64,000 nucleotides of DNA from Poecilobothrus nobilitatus. Taxonomy: Eukaryota > Arthropoda > Insecta > Diptera > Dolichopodidae. Position 1 is the stretch's first letter. Each line of letters starts with the position of its first letter. Shown in pieces: positions 1 to 13,478 of the stretch. Below the pieces are notes generated by a model. The model saw nothing but the letters and a program-made list of their open reading frames with translations, was not told where the DNA came from and searched no databases. Where the stretch lies: contig OX352774.1 of assembly GCA_947095535.1 (NCBI GenBank), forward strand, positions 28,288,496 through 28,352,495. The letters run 5' to 3'. A program made the translations under genes and the position numbers.

Positions 1-804
1 TATTTTTAGGTTATAGTTATCGATCACTGATCGTTAATGAAAAAATCAAACAAAATTAGTGATTAAAGTTATTCCGTTATTACATTTTTTTTTAATTTAC
101 TATAATCTTATGTAATTTACAATGATTTAATTTTTATTTAGTTTTATATTCATTAAATTCTAATCTACTTCATTTTGTTTTCATGAAAATTCAAAATTCC
201 ATTTCGATTAAATATTGTTCTTTTTTAGTATAATTTATTTTTATTTTTATTTAATTTAAACATTAAATATATATGTATATAATATATATATAAATCATTA
301 TATAAAAAATCACAATAACTATAATATGACAATTAAATATTTAATTTTTTCATTTTTTTATAATTGAATTTAATTTATAACAATAACCTATATATTCAAA
401 ATATTACTTTTTGTTGAGCTTCTCATGTTAAAATAAATAAAAAAAATTTTATTTTTATGTTAATATGTACAAAAATGTTAAATATGTACATATTTAAAAA
501 TTTATTTAAAAAAAACATAAATGAAAAGTTCTATTTTTATTATAATATACGAAAGTATATACTTTTTAAGAATGGTTTCTTTAATAATTGGATTTTGTCA
601 CTCAATCCTCTTTCAGTTTCATTTCAAATTTGCTATACTAAAGAATAAAAAACAACTTAATATTATTAAAGTTGACAACTTAAAAAAAAAAAAAAAAAGA
701 ACAAAAAAAAAAAAAGAGGAAAATATGAAAATTTTAATATTATGAAAACAACAATAAATTATTATAAATGGGAGTGAGTTACAGAATGAAGTCGATTATT
801 GCGA

Positions 805-942
805 ATGTTATCAGTAATGGAAAAATATAATGGCATCAAAGTTCGCCAATTGGATAAGAAATTTGTTGCTGTTCCCCGATTACAGAACGCGATCTGCATT
901 TTTTTAAAAAAGATTATTTTTAAATTTTTTTGTCATTATTAA
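805..942 (+). other. short complex ORF of 45 codons, unrecognised
   Basis: The first 30 codons are of mixed composition, including MEKYNGIKVRQLDKKFVAVP, unlike the surrounding A/T tracts; the last 15 run into poly-T-derived residues and look non-coding. The opposite strand is also open across 775-900 with a mixed composition (it contains CNRGTATNFLSNWRTLMPL), so the coding strand is undecided. It could be a relic of a coding exon or transposon, or chance. I do not recognise it. Confidence 0.15.
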
Positions 943-2393
943 TTATTTTCTTATTAATTATTTTTAGCGCTTCAACTCTTCGATACACTTTATAAATTCT
1001 AAATATTAATGTAAATATAATCTTATTGATATTATTGTTATGTTACGCAAGATTTAACTTTAAAAGCATTTAAAATTTTTGTTTTTTTTTTTTACATAGA
1101 ATTATTTGCACACCTGAAGGTTTGTGTCTCTTTTTTTTTTTTCTTTTTTTTTTTTTTCTGTACATTTACATTTTTAGTTATCATTTTTCCATATAGAAAT
1201 TTTTTTTTTTTATTGAAGTCAATAAAATGACAAATGATGATGTCATTTTCCAATTCAAAAAAAAAAAAAATTCAAAAAAATTTTGCTAACCTAAATTTTG
1301 AAAAAATAAATAACTTGATTAGGAAGCGAAAAAAATGGAAAATAAAAGAATAGCTATATGGTTTTTTTAATATACAAGCTGGGTACATAAACCGCAATTT
1401 TAGACTATTCCGTGTTTATTGAAAGTGAATTTTTGATTATCGAAAAATAACTATATATGTATATAGTAAAACGTATTTTATTTTTTCTAGGCGGGTTGGG
1501 TTCATCAAGTTAATTTTCAATCAAAAAAAAAAAAAAAAAAGAAAAAGTTGCTATAACCAAAATTGTTAGTTATTGTAAGTGGAAAATTGACTAAAAGAGA
1601 CTGTAAAAAGAAAAACAAAATTCTAAAAATTGCCCAAAAATATTGAAGAAAACCAAAAAAGTTTTTCTATCTGTTTTATCTTTTTTATTTTTTTCTATTT
1701 TTGTTTTTATTTGTTTTCTTATTGTCCATGCAAAACAACTACAATAAGCAAACAAAAAAAAAGGGGGACAAGGGCGTTTTAAAAAATATATATAGATATG
1801 TATTTCTTTTGCTCAGTTTTCAGTAGTCAGTGGCGAACATTTTCTTTTTTTTTTTTTGCTAGATTTAGAAACTATACTGTACAGTCAAACATTTTTTAAG
1901 CCCATTTACGTTTATTTGAGCCATATACAAAAATGTTTGCATAACTATTCTACAGTTTAAAATTAATTGACTTTTTGCCTTAAGCTGGCGTAAGTAATCG
2001 TCATAATGACCTTAATTGCAGCATCTTCCTTTACAACTCAATATATTTTAACTTTTTTGTGACAGTACCTTGCATTATGTTTGTTTGTAGCGGTATCTTT
2101 AAATCTTTATTCTGTGTAAATAATAAACGTAAAAGATTGTATAAAAAACAAGTAACGGTATATAACTAAAATTTCGACTATAGTATTTTTTAGAATTTAA
2201 ACTACTAATAGAGAACTAATAATAATACTTCTATTTTGATGATGAAAATTTGAACCAGGTTTTAAATATTTCTATGAAAGTAAATTACTTGTTTAAGATA
2301 GGTAAATGTTTTAAAATGAAAATTCGATAATAAACTTACCTGTTCTTTTTAACTCCCTACAACGCTGTTTATGTAAAAAAAATTAGGAATCAT

Positions 2394-2510
2394 CAGGCTT
2401 TTTCATAAACGTTATATGACTTGACAATTGAATTATGCATGACTGACTATAATCATATGATTTTAGTTTATGACGATCACACTACAATAATCTATTGACG
2501 TTTATTGACA
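2394..2510 (-). repeat. fragment of the TCATAAAC MITE family
   Basis: AGGCTTTTTCATAAACGTTA followed by an AATCATATGATTTT block matches the right end, read in reverse, of the MITE at 24744-25218. Only one end is recognisable. Confidence 0.45.
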
Positions 2511-3403
2511 TATTTTTATTGCATCCAATAATTTAATTTGTTGTCTTGACCTTAAAAAACAACTTAGATAATTTCAAACAATTAAATTTTACTAATTAGT
2601 AATATATACCTTCATCCTCATCTATTTTCAACAAAAACAATTAAATGTAAACTAAAGAAAATGACACTTATGCAGTAAGTATAAAATTTCGTAGTGCGTA
2701 CGTGACTTTTTTCTTCTAATGTATTTGTGTTAGACGATTATTGCAATGTAACTTTAAGCAAATTATGAACCATTTATATTGTGCGTTTGTGGAAAAACCT
2801 ATTATATTCTAAAGGAGCCAGAATTCACTGCACCTTAACTTATGCAGTAATCGATTTGTTTCAAATTCCAATATGAAAATTGAATTTTATGAACAGTTTT
2901 AGATCTCCAGTTCCTGTCCGAACTAGATAAATGTTATGTATCTATCACTTTAAAATAGAATAATTTCCTATATAATAAAATTTGTTCATAGATAAAAGCT
3001 TCGAACCAACCCAAATTTGTTTTTTTATTATTCCATTCGACAATTTTCGTATTTAATGTCATGTCACTGACTTGTTTGTTTTTTAGAAAAATTAATATTG
3101 AAATTTACAACTAAAAATCGTGATATTTGACAATTTAATCATTTAACTATATGGTCTGCCAAACCTTAAATACGTGCAGTCATAACCATGTGAAAGTATA
3201 AGTTTTTTTTTTTTTTTTTCCAATTTTGAATTTAACAATTTAATACAGGGAAAATAACTGTAATTGAATTTAAGGTATTAAAGCTAGCAGATTTTTGAAA
3301 TTTAAAAATTAGAATTTCTGTGATCAGCTCCTTCCTTTAGAAAATATTTAAAATAATAATTTAACAAGAATATATTTGTATTAAATTTCAGTTATAAAAT
3401 AAA

Positions 3404-3409
3404 TTTATT
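3404..3409 (-). terminator. alpha-tubulin poly(A) signal
   Basis: A canonical AATAAA on the minus strand lies about 40 nt after the TAA stop of the tubulin gene, in an A/T-rich stretch that would form a short 3' UTR. AATAAA occurs often by chance at this base composition; position is the main support. Confidence 0.55.
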
Positions 3410-3449
3410 TCCAAGCTTGTTTACATTGTTTTAGTTTTACAAATAAAAA

Positions 3450-4823
<1,374 letters not shown>

Positions 4824-4984
4824 TTATTTGATTTCGTTAAGCTTATATATTAGTTGTTACTTCCCTTTTCTAAATATTTTCGAAACTTAGAATAAAAATG
4901 AATTAATTATTTTCAATTTATAAATTTATTTTATGTTTCTTTTCTATAATTATTCTCTTGAATTCCAAATTGAAAATGAAATTT

Positions 4985-5020
4985 TATTTATATATAAAAA
5001 TATTTAAAAAAAATCGATAA
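4985..5020 (-). promoter_or_regulatory. possible tubulin core promoter (TATA-like plus DRE-like core)
   Basis: On the minus strand a TATATAAATA lies about 185 nt upstream of the tubulin ATG, and a TTATCGATTT, close to the DRE core TATCGATA of fly housekeeping promoters, lies about 20 nt further upstream. TATA-like strings are cheap in such A/T-rich DNA, so this is a weak call. Confidence 0.2.
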
Positions 5021-5173
5021 TGTATAGCTTACTGTGTAGGTTTAATAAATTAAACTTTTTTTTTTTAAATAAAAGACAGGATTTGAAGTAGGTTTCATGT
5101 TTGTTGTGGCATGTTCTAAAGTTGAATTTCAATTAGAAATAAAAAGATTTGGTTTATTATCTGGATAATAATA

Positions 5174-5390
5174 ATAGCTGCTACAGTGGAGCTATCTTTG
5201 GTTATGTCATACAGGAAGGTGTTATATACTACTGCACATTGTAACCCACTGATGGCCCTGACTCTGTAGTAAAATAATAATATTAATAAGTAATACTAAT
5301 ACAAATAATAATATAGCTGCTACAGTAACAGTGGGGGTTGTCTTCAATAATTATCTCATGCAGTAAGGTGTTATATACTACTAGATGTTG
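5174..5390. repeat. two-copy direct repeat, period about 139 bp
   Basis: ATAGCTGCTACAG begins at 5174 and again at 5313, each followed at similar spacing by AAGGTGTTATATACTACT and a TTGTAAC block. It abuts the foldback element and may be part of the same compound element. Confidence 0.7.
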
Positions 5391-5408
5391 TAACGGTTAG
5401 CAATATAC

Positions 5409-5708
5409 ATAGTGATACTGATAATAATAGGCGGGTTCATTGTTTCTTTACAGTCTCACTCCCAATTCAATGTTTCCGCATCCTATTTCCTATCCTTTCC
5501 GATCCCTACTACCTAGCCAATGTACATTATATATAAATCCACCTCCCCCTTTAGTCAATATAATGGGATCAAACCCTTACCTGCTAACGCAGTATATTGG
5601 CTAGGCAGTAGGGATAGGAAAGGATAGGAAATAGGATGCGGAAACATTGAATTGGGAGTGGGACTGTATGGAAACAATGAATCCACCTATTATTATCAGT
5701 ATCACTAT
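5409..5708. mobile_element. foldback element with 113-bp inverted arms
   Basis: Arms at 5409-5521 and 5596-5708 are near-perfect reverse complements around a 74-bp spacer. Key matching blocks are ATAGTGATACTGATAATAAT against its complement at the far end, the complex GC-bearing block with TTTCCGCATCCTATTTCC, and CCTAGCCAAT at the inner edge. There is no coding capacity. It is consistent with a foldback or hairpin MITE; the arms' higher G+C than the flanks argues for insertion. Confidence 0.85.
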
Positions 5709-7278
5709 ATATCTGACAGTACCAAGGGAAAATTCTTGGTGTTTTTGGTAGATTCCCACCTCCCTTAAGGGGGGAGGCAATCTGTTTACAATATATATAG
5801 GAAAAAATATAAAATATAGTTTTTAGCGGTTGCCACTATTAATATTCAATATTGTTTTTAAGGCTATCAGAGCTGTAAGTCCTACAACTGATCAATAATA
5901 CAAATTTTTAACTTTTACTATTGTATAATTTTAAATTTTTATGTTGTGCATTTGTGCATTGGGAATAACAACTTTCTGCATAAACCTATAATAATTTATA
6001 GTATAAGATAGTCGAAGTTAAAATTGTGTGTTGTAGATCAGCTGTAGATGATCATATTTAAACCTTTTTAAATATTATGGTATATTTCAAACATCTTAAA
6101 AAAAAGGTATTTACAAAGGTATATGTAGGTTTAAAGAAATGATGATTGAATCTAAAGACAGATTATGATTCATTTTTGTTTTTTTTTTTGCAAGTAATTT
6201 CAATATCATTCAATGTTCCATGAAATCACGTTAAATTTACCTGCAAAATATATGTAATAAAAATGTAATTTAAAACAGAAACTTAACTATTACTCAGTTT
6301 TATATACATATATATTGAATGATGAATCATATACTGTTTAAAGTACAAAACTATACATAAGTCAAAAAAGTTTACAATAACTAAGTGAAATTTATACTAA
6401 ATACTCAGAAATTTCAATAACCTCCGTTCAACTTGTGATCTGCTGAAAAACAAAAAGAAAAAAAAAAAACAAAAAACATATATATATACCTACTTAAACA
6501 TAATTAAAATTAAAAGTTTTATGTTTTTCTTATTATGCTTGTGGGTGAAGTGGTCAAAATTATGTTTATTTACAACATAAGCATATTTTACATAAATCTT
6601 TCAATTTTATATACATATTTTTTTCTTTTTGTGTGTTTTCCCTATGTCTAAAAGCTATTAAAGTCAATTTTTTTCTTCATTTTTTTTTGTGTATGATTAA
6701 TGTTTTATAAATAAATTTATAATTAGACTATAGAAAAGAAAATGAAAGTATTATAAAAAAAAAAAAAAAACAGAATAATATATAAAAGCCAGAAACCAAA
6801 GAAAAACCAACGCACAAAAATTGTTTTTTGATTTTGAAAAATTGTAAATGGCAATTTTCCAATATCCTAAAAAAAAAAAAAAATTAAGAACACGATGGAC
6901 GACGCCCCAAACGAAACGAAATAAACTAATTTCTATATTAATTTTCTTTTGATTTTATTTTTTTTTTTATCTTTTTCTGGGTAAATGAACCAATTTATTT
7001 ATTTTTTTTTTTGTTTTTGAGATTACATTTAGTGACCATAATTTTAAAATATCATAACTTGTAATATAATTAACAATATTTGTTGCAGTTGTATTTATTT
7101 AGTTGATATTGACATGAGATCATATGATTTAAAATACTTATTATTTAAAAATAAAATGAAAATTTAAAAATGCGTTTATTAGTTTTATTTTGTCCGTTTG
7201 TCTGTTAAAACTATATTGTATATTCCTTTGAATTTACTTGCATTACTAAAATATTTGAAATATACTTATGTAAAATAA

Positions 7279-7794
7279 ACTTACTTTTCCGCATCTGATC
7301 TTCTCAATATCTATAAAACGTACATTAGGCCGAAAATGGAGTACAATGCACACATTTGGGCTGCAGGGCCTCAAACAGCACTGGGTTATTTAAATAATGT
7401 GCAAAACAGAGCTATTCGTTTGATCAACGACCCCAGTGTAACTTCAATGCTCACTCCACTCAGCCATCGTCGCACAGTTGGGTCACTGACCTTGTTTTAT
7501 AGGTATCTCGTAGGGATTAATACTTGTTCTAAAGAACTAAAACAACTAATGCCTCCACTCAAAGTTTTCCAACGAAAAACAAGGAGGGCAACAGATGCTC
7601 ACCATGTTGAGTTATCAAGATGGCGAAATACAACGTATGGAAATTCGTTTGTTATGCGCACGTCCCGTTTGTGGAACCATATATCATCACATGTGTTCCC
7701 TAAAGTTGGTAATTCTTATGTGTACGATTTACTTAAGTTTAAGAAGAACATTAACATCTTTCTTCAAAATGTCCCTCCAAATTTTCCTACCTAG
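7279..7794 (+). pseudogene. C-terminal end of a non-LTR retrotransposon reverse transcriptase (5' truncated)
   Basis: An open frame of 171 codons (first ATG at 7336) ending in TAG. It shows the conserved tail of Jockey/CR1-type insect LINE polymerases: IYKTYIRPKMEY followed by HIWAAGP, the LNNVQNRAIRLIND block, LSHRRTVGSLTLFYRYLVG, then LMPP and the SFVMRTSRLWN motif. These lie after the catalytic palm and thumb, so no active-site residues are present and the fragment cannot act alone. The frame is intact, which suggests a fairly recent insertion. Truncation at the 5' end is typical of incomplete target-primed reverse transcription. Confidence 0.9.
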
Positions 7795-8025
7795 CCCCCA
7801 TAATCCAAATTTCCAAATTCCAATTTTCCCAATTATCCTTACCATATACCTATCCCCAAAACCAAACTGTACATTCGTATTAAAGGTTCCATCCTAAAGT
7901 TTGGTTTTAAAAGGGGGGTGGTTTTGGTTGGTTAAAGTCCAACAGTACCCTGAGGAAGCACGTGCAGTTCCTCATGGTGACTTTCGAGTTTTCCACCAAC
8001 TCTCGTAAAAAAAAAAAAAAAAAAA
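7279..8025 (+). mobile_element. 5'-truncated LINE copy with 3' UTR and poly(A)
   Basis: The RT tail is followed by a 3' UTR containing CCAAAACCAAACTGTACATT, GGTTTTAAAAGGGG, TTGGTTGGTTAAAGTCCAAC and CACCAACTCTCGT, then a run of 19 A residues at 8007-8025. The same 3' UTR recurs at three other places in the window, which defines the family. I saw no clear target-site duplication. Confidence 0.88.
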
Positions 8026-9329
8026 TGTGTTTTCCCCTTAGAATTTCTCATCGTTAAATTTTATCCAGATCCAAAAGTAAACATATGCTACACAACACTA
8101 CAGCACTGAATTTTTATAACCTCTATAATTGTTAATATACATCAGAGTTGTAGAGAAATTTCAATAGGTACACATTTTCTGGACAATTTATAGAGGTGAC
8201 AATCTTCAAAAGACAGCAAGAAGTCCTAAATCTGCTTGTTAGTGCGAGGTTTTTTAGTCATTTAGATCCAATTCCTCTTCACAGAATAGTTGAATTAACA
8301 TCCTATACCTGTTTGCAAACGTTAATTCAACATATAGCTGGGAAGGAATGAAAGGAAATTGATGATTTCAGTTAAGAAATATATAGGATTAAATGGGAAT
8401 TTAGGATATAAGAAGGAAGAAGTTGAATTATTTTTAAAATTTTTACAATTCATAAGAATTGGGCAACACAATGCACCACTATTATAATGTTAATACGAGT
8501 ATAAATATTACATAATTTAAAGATGCATTTTACGAAAATGTTCCTTTCAGAGTTCTTGTTCGACTCTAAACATGTGAAATAAATGTGAAATAATTACTTA
8601 TGCGTTAAATGTGAAATAATTACTTATGCGTTAAGTTGAATTTTTTAAAAAACTCTTAATTCAATTTTATTAGTTAAGTATTATTCATAAAAATAACTCA
8701 TAATGATACAAAAAATCAGAATCACTCTGTCAAATTGATTTAAGTTTAAGTATATATTTATTTTTTAATATTTATCTTATTGGTTTAACTGTAATAACAA
8801 TTGTTTGAGGAAATTTAAGCTTTTTAAAAAAAATTTATAGTAAATACCATCCTATAAGTATTGATAAGATTATGATGTATATGTAATATCTGATAATATC
8901 TAATAATAATGCAAAAAAAAAAGTTTCAAGAATTAATAAAATTAAGTATGTATAGATAAGATAATAATCATCCATATCAAAATTTATTTTATTAATAAAA
9001 TGTCTTTATTATATCATAAAATAAATATCCATTTTCAATTTGTTGAAATGATAAATCAGTCGCTTTCTTTTTCTAAATAATCATTTTACAATTTAAAATT
9101 AATTTAATTTCTCACTATGCAGACAGATTACTACTATGTACTAGAAACCGGGTTTATTACATTTATTTAGATTTAAATTGATTGTGAAGTTTTTAAAACA
9201 TTTATAGTAATTTTATAGTAGCTTTGAGTTGATCAAGACAAAATGTGATAGCCCCGTGCGCATTGGAATTTATAAATTTTCATAACTAAAGGCGACTTCA
9301 GACTATGTCGACTTATGATTTTTTTGGAA
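8026..9329. other. intergenic, moderately complex, no gene recognised
   Basis: 8040-8470 is somewhat less A/T-biased than the neighbourhood and may be old transposon sequence, but no frame or motif is recognisable. The remainder is A/T-rich with the 26-bp tandem duplication listed separately. Confidence 0.4.
8580..8631. repeat. exact 26-bp tandem duplication
   Basis: Two perfect consecutive copies of a unit that starts TAAATGTGAAATAATTACTT, at 8580-8605 and 8606-8631. Perfect identity suggests a recent slippage event. Confidence 0.9.
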
Positions 9330-9524
9330 TATATTGCTTATGTTAAACAGTTGATTACAGCTGGCTTTAGAAGAAGTGGTCGTCCAAATAACATCTGGCG
9401 CAGAACAATCAAAATGGAGCTAAACTCAATAGATATAATTTGGGAATGTGCAAAAACAACAGAACCTAACAGTGTTCTATAGAAATTTCAAACTATAGTG
9501 AAGGCTCTATGCTAAGAGGAGTAG
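9330..9524 (+). pseudogene. RTE-like retrotransposon RT C-terminal relic
   Basis: One frame reads RRSGRPNNIWRRTIKMEL, then WECAK and, after an in-frame TAG, KFQTIVKALC followed by further stops. This is the RGRP..TWRRTIEKEL...W.E.K...W...V.ALC signature that ends many insect RTE-class endonuclease/reverse transcriptases. Three in-frame stops (after NSVL, after KALC and after EE) and the loss of everything upstream mark it as dead. It is a different LINE clade from the copy at 7.3 kb. Confidence 0.7.
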
Positions 9525-9721
9525 AAAAAAAACAACTGCTTAGTTAAAAGTGTATTGTATATCGGTAAAAATATATTTTGTGTTCATTGTTTTGTCTTTT
9601 GTTAATACCAATTGTTTTCGGTTTGATTTATAAAAATGAAATTTGTTGTTAATGGATGTTTTTCTTTTTTAGTTTAGAGCAGAGCCAGAACTGTTAAAAA
9701 AAAAATTTATGTTTCATTTTT

Positions 9722-9772
9722 CACTCTGAATGATCAGAGTTTTTTTTTGTGTTTCTTTTTTCATTCAGAGTG
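9722..9772. repeat. 12-bp perfect inverted repeat (hairpin)
   Basis: CACTCTGAATGA at 9722-9733 and TCATTCAGAGTG at 9761-9772 are exact complements with a 27-nt, T-rich loop. The left arm also overlaps a local palindrome (ACTCTGAATGATCAGAGT), and a further CTCAGAGT follows the right arm. Confidence 0.7.
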
Positions 9773-11224
9773 CGCTCAGAGTATAATCAAAATGATCGAT
9801 TTTAATTTACAGATATCGTAGGGCATTTCAATTTAAATGTCAAAAATTTTATTGTTTTTTATATGATTTGACACTTTTGACAGATTAAAGCTCTATTGTA
9901 TTACAAAATTATTTCGGAGCGTTTACAGATAAAATACTTTACTATATGTACCTACTTGATATCTGTTCAGAGCACAAATCAAAAAGAATAAAACCAATAA
10001 GAAAACACCCAATATGACTAAATAATATGTTACATAACATAAATATGTCGAATGACACTTTTTTATCAATTTTTTTTTATAATAAGACTTTTTTTGTATT
10101 GTAGAATTTGTACAATACATACTCCAAGTCATATGACTGTGTGAAGTAGTCTTAATTTAAATAAGTTATCATTAAATCTTAATTATTTATTGATTCTTGC
10201 AAAACACGATTTTTTTCATTTTGAATGTTAACCATATTTCTGGATATTTTATTCCAGTGAACATATTTTAGCACTGATCGAATATTTTACATATCTAACT
10301 TCAAATAACATCAACACGATCATTGATTATATTATGAAAATTTAAGATTTTTAGTGATTTAATTTTGAACAAAATAAATATAGTATTTTTTTTTGTTAAT
10401 TTTTTTTTTTTTTATTTTTTTTTACATATTTTATTAATAAAAAATTTTAAAATTGTATTTAAAACAAAAAAAAAATCAAAATATAAACAATAATATTACA
10501 ATAAGCTTTCAAGTTTTTAAATATTAAAAACTGGTCACACAGATAATTTTTTTGCTTTTATTTTTATAAATATTATTATTTTTTTTTTGTTTTTAAAAGT
10601 ATTAATGACGTAATCACCTGTACACTAAAACAATCAGTGAAATCATAATAGAAAACAAAAAAAAAACAAAAAAAACCAACAAAGTTAAAATAAAAATTTA
10701 ATTTATTTATTTTTTTTTTTTTTCATTATTGTTTTAATTTTTTGTGGTGTTTCACACTTGTGAGATCGTCTTGTTTACATACAAATGAACATAATATACT
10801 TATATACGCGATCATATATGAATATAAATATATTGTAGGTACATATACTGACAAATAAACTGGCAGAATACCATATTAATGTAAACAAATACTATATTAT
10901 AGAAAATGAGTAATAATTATTAAAAATAAAAACGATTTAAATTTCATATGAAATTGACATAATTTTCTTAAGAATTTCTTTTTTAGTTTTTTTTTTTTTA
11001 GATTTTGTTATTATTTTGTATTACTAATCAAAATCTTTTTAACTAAAATTACTTCTAGAAAATTTAATTTTTTATAGACTTCATCTAAACGATTTTTATT
11101 TAAATTTTTTTTTATTTAATTTTATATTTTATATACATATATCGAAAAATGTTTAAATAATATTTTTTAAATTATTGTTATAGGTATTTTTTTTTTTTTA
11201 ATTGAAATTAGGTACCCTTGAATG

Positions 11225-11345
11225 ATGTCGAAATTTTGTGGCGGCTATTTTTTTTTTCGTCAGTCATGCATTTAACTGCCAAGAATGTCAAGAATGTTGA
11301 CTGCCAAGAATAGTGGCGGATTTTCGCAGCGAACTTTTTCGTTGG
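11225..11345. other. complex GC-bearing patch with repeated GCCAAGAAT
   Basis: Contains GTGGCGGCTATTTT, two copies of CTGCCAAGAAT with a shorter echo (GTCAAGAATG) between them, and GTGGCGGATTTTCGCAGCG, in DNA otherwise nearly free of G and C. A partner patch at 11605-11665 has the complementary CGCCACCGCCATTATTCTG and a GAAATTTCGAC that mirrors GTCGAAATTT at 11229. It may be the two ends of one old element about 430 bp long, or a regulatory site cluster. Confidence 0.35.
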
Positions 11346-13478
11346 CAGTAAAATAAAATAAATTCTAATTTTTTCAAACAAATGACATGAGTATGAAAGA
11401 TAACTTAGTAATCAAAAAATATTTAAAAATGTCCATATAGTGAATCTCATAGACTTAAAATTAAAAAAATTAATTTAGAAGAATCACTCTTCCAATAATT
11501 TAAACCATTTTGTATAATTTTTATAATCTTTATTTTTAATTATGATATTTTGTTTTTCTTTTGATTTTCTTAGTTGTCATTTATTCGTACAGCTGTTTTT
11601 TGTCAGTCGCCACCGCCATTATTCTGTTTCATTTAAGAGTTGACCTTCGCGAAATTTCGACTTTTGACATTTTCTTTCTAATGGTGACAGCAGCAACTTT
11701 TATTATTTTTTTTTAAATTTGTTTTAACAATTTAAAGAAAATAATTTAATAACAAAATAAAATGTTGAAAGGGCATCACTTAGTATTTTGCTCATAAAGA
11801 AATTTTACGATTTATTTCTTAAATTTTTATTTAAATTATGAATCATGTAATTTTAATATCAAACGATTTTTGACAGAAAAAATGACATCTGTTTCGTAAC
11901 TAATGTTTTCCTGAAAACTTTTTAAAAGGACAGTAACTTGCTAAACTGTTAGTATCGAAGGTTATGTGAAATTTAAAATAATAAAATTAAGCTTTATTTT
12001 TTTTTTTATGGAGATGTTTTTTCTAAATAGAAATTGGTACCTACTTTGATTTTTTTTTTTGTAAAAAAACACTTTGTAACGCATTTAAAATTTCAATTAA
12101 TGAAACATATGTGCCACATATGTGCACAATGACGTTAATGCACGCTTCTTAAACAAAGCAAATTTCATTTAATTTTTTAACAATTTGTAATTTGAAACTT
12201 AAATAATAGCAGCAGATAAGAATAAAAACAAAAATTTAATTTGATCTTTAGCTTTAAGTTTAAAAAAAAAAAAAAACAATAAAACTTTTAAATTGTTTTA
12301 AATTTAATTCGTCATAAGATTTATTTGACAATGTTCGAAAGAAATTTTTAACTTTAAGTTAGAAAACTTACTAAATTACTTGTAACAGTTTTAGATAAAT
12401 AAATTTTAAGCTATTCGAGTTATTTTTTTTTTTTTATAGATAATTAATATTTTATTATGTAAGACAATAATTGTATTTTAAATTAATTAAATATTTTAAA
12501 AATTTTATATTCTATAAAATATACCACAAAACTTTCTTGAAAACCACAAAAATTCTCTTTTGACAATGAAAACTGCTTTTATGTAATACGTAGTAACTAT
12601 ATTTTATTAATATTATATTGTTTACTTATATTTAAAATCAAAATTTCACTTCTATTGTTAACTACTTATTTTAAATTGATCATCATACTTATTTTAAACT
12701 GCTTTTTATTATGACATAAGTAAATTTTTTTTTTCTATACATTTGAACTTAGCGTAGTTATTTATTTTTATATTATGTAAATTTAATTTACTTTGTATCA
12801 TAAAAATTCATATTTACTTTTTACTTGTTCTTTTTCTTTGCTTTAAATTCTTTGTTGGGGTATAGGCGATATCTGTCTTAACGCAGTCTATAAAAGGACA
12901 ATCCAAAATGAAATCGTAATTTGTAAAATGTTCTTACATGTACTTCCTTAACAAAAATGGATTCTCTTTATCTTTTATTTTCGTACTATACATTTGACAC
13001 TTCAATACATAAAGAAAGCGAAAAAAGTTAAAAGTTGAACAGTGTTTATTATGGAAGCAGATATTGTAGATGCGGTATTACGAATAGTCATTTTGCATAT
13101 AGCGTCATGACAAGTTATTTTATTTAGGGTCATGACTCATGATTCATGATTTCTTTAACAATGCTAATACTGATTTAGTGAGAACTCAACACATTTAATC
13201 TTTTAATGTCAAATAAAAAAATGTATTCTTATAATATTAACTAAGTATTAAAGAATTTTATAACAAGTTAAGATTGAATTAATTTTATTTTTTTTTATCA
13301 AAACTTTTAATAATAGCTTGAGTTAGTTTTTTTCGATTTTTTTTCAATTAAGCTATTTTAAATTCAAATTGATTGATTCGAAGCTTAAAAAAGAAAACAA
13401 AATATGGATATACATATATTAAGAACAATTTACACTACACGATATAAATTAAGTTAGTATCACTTAATATACTCAATC

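Larger units (their letters stand above)
1..3403. other. intergenic, A/T-rich, one complex patch and one MITE fragment
   Basis: No gene recognised. The stretch is dominated by A and T runs. Exceptions are a more complex patch at 765-905, a possible TATA plus Inr-like cluster (TATATATAGATA near 1785, followed by three TCAGT copies at 1813-1831) and a MITE fragment near 2394-2510. Confidence 0.5.
5030..7284. other. intergenic with repeats at its left end
   Basis: Holds the direct repeat and foldback element listed separately at 5174-5708; from 5780 to 7284 I see only A/T-rich unique-looking sequence with A or T runs (6440, 6760, 6870, 6960) and no gene. Confidence 0.5.

Noticed and set aside
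2330..2345. Minus-strand ratchet point at ACTTACCTG
   Set aside because: On the minus strand CAG|GTAAGT is present, but the sequence before it (GTTAAAAAGAACAG) has no pyrimidine tract, so an acceptor is not credible.
6236..6256. Minus-strand juxtaposed AG|GT at TTTTGCAG|GTAAAT
   Set aside because: Weak pyrimidine tract and non-optimal donor; within expectation for A/T-rich DNA.
7595..7897. 100-codon frame overlapping the RT tail
   Set aside because: Out-of-frame shadow of the RT C-terminus running into the 3' UTR.
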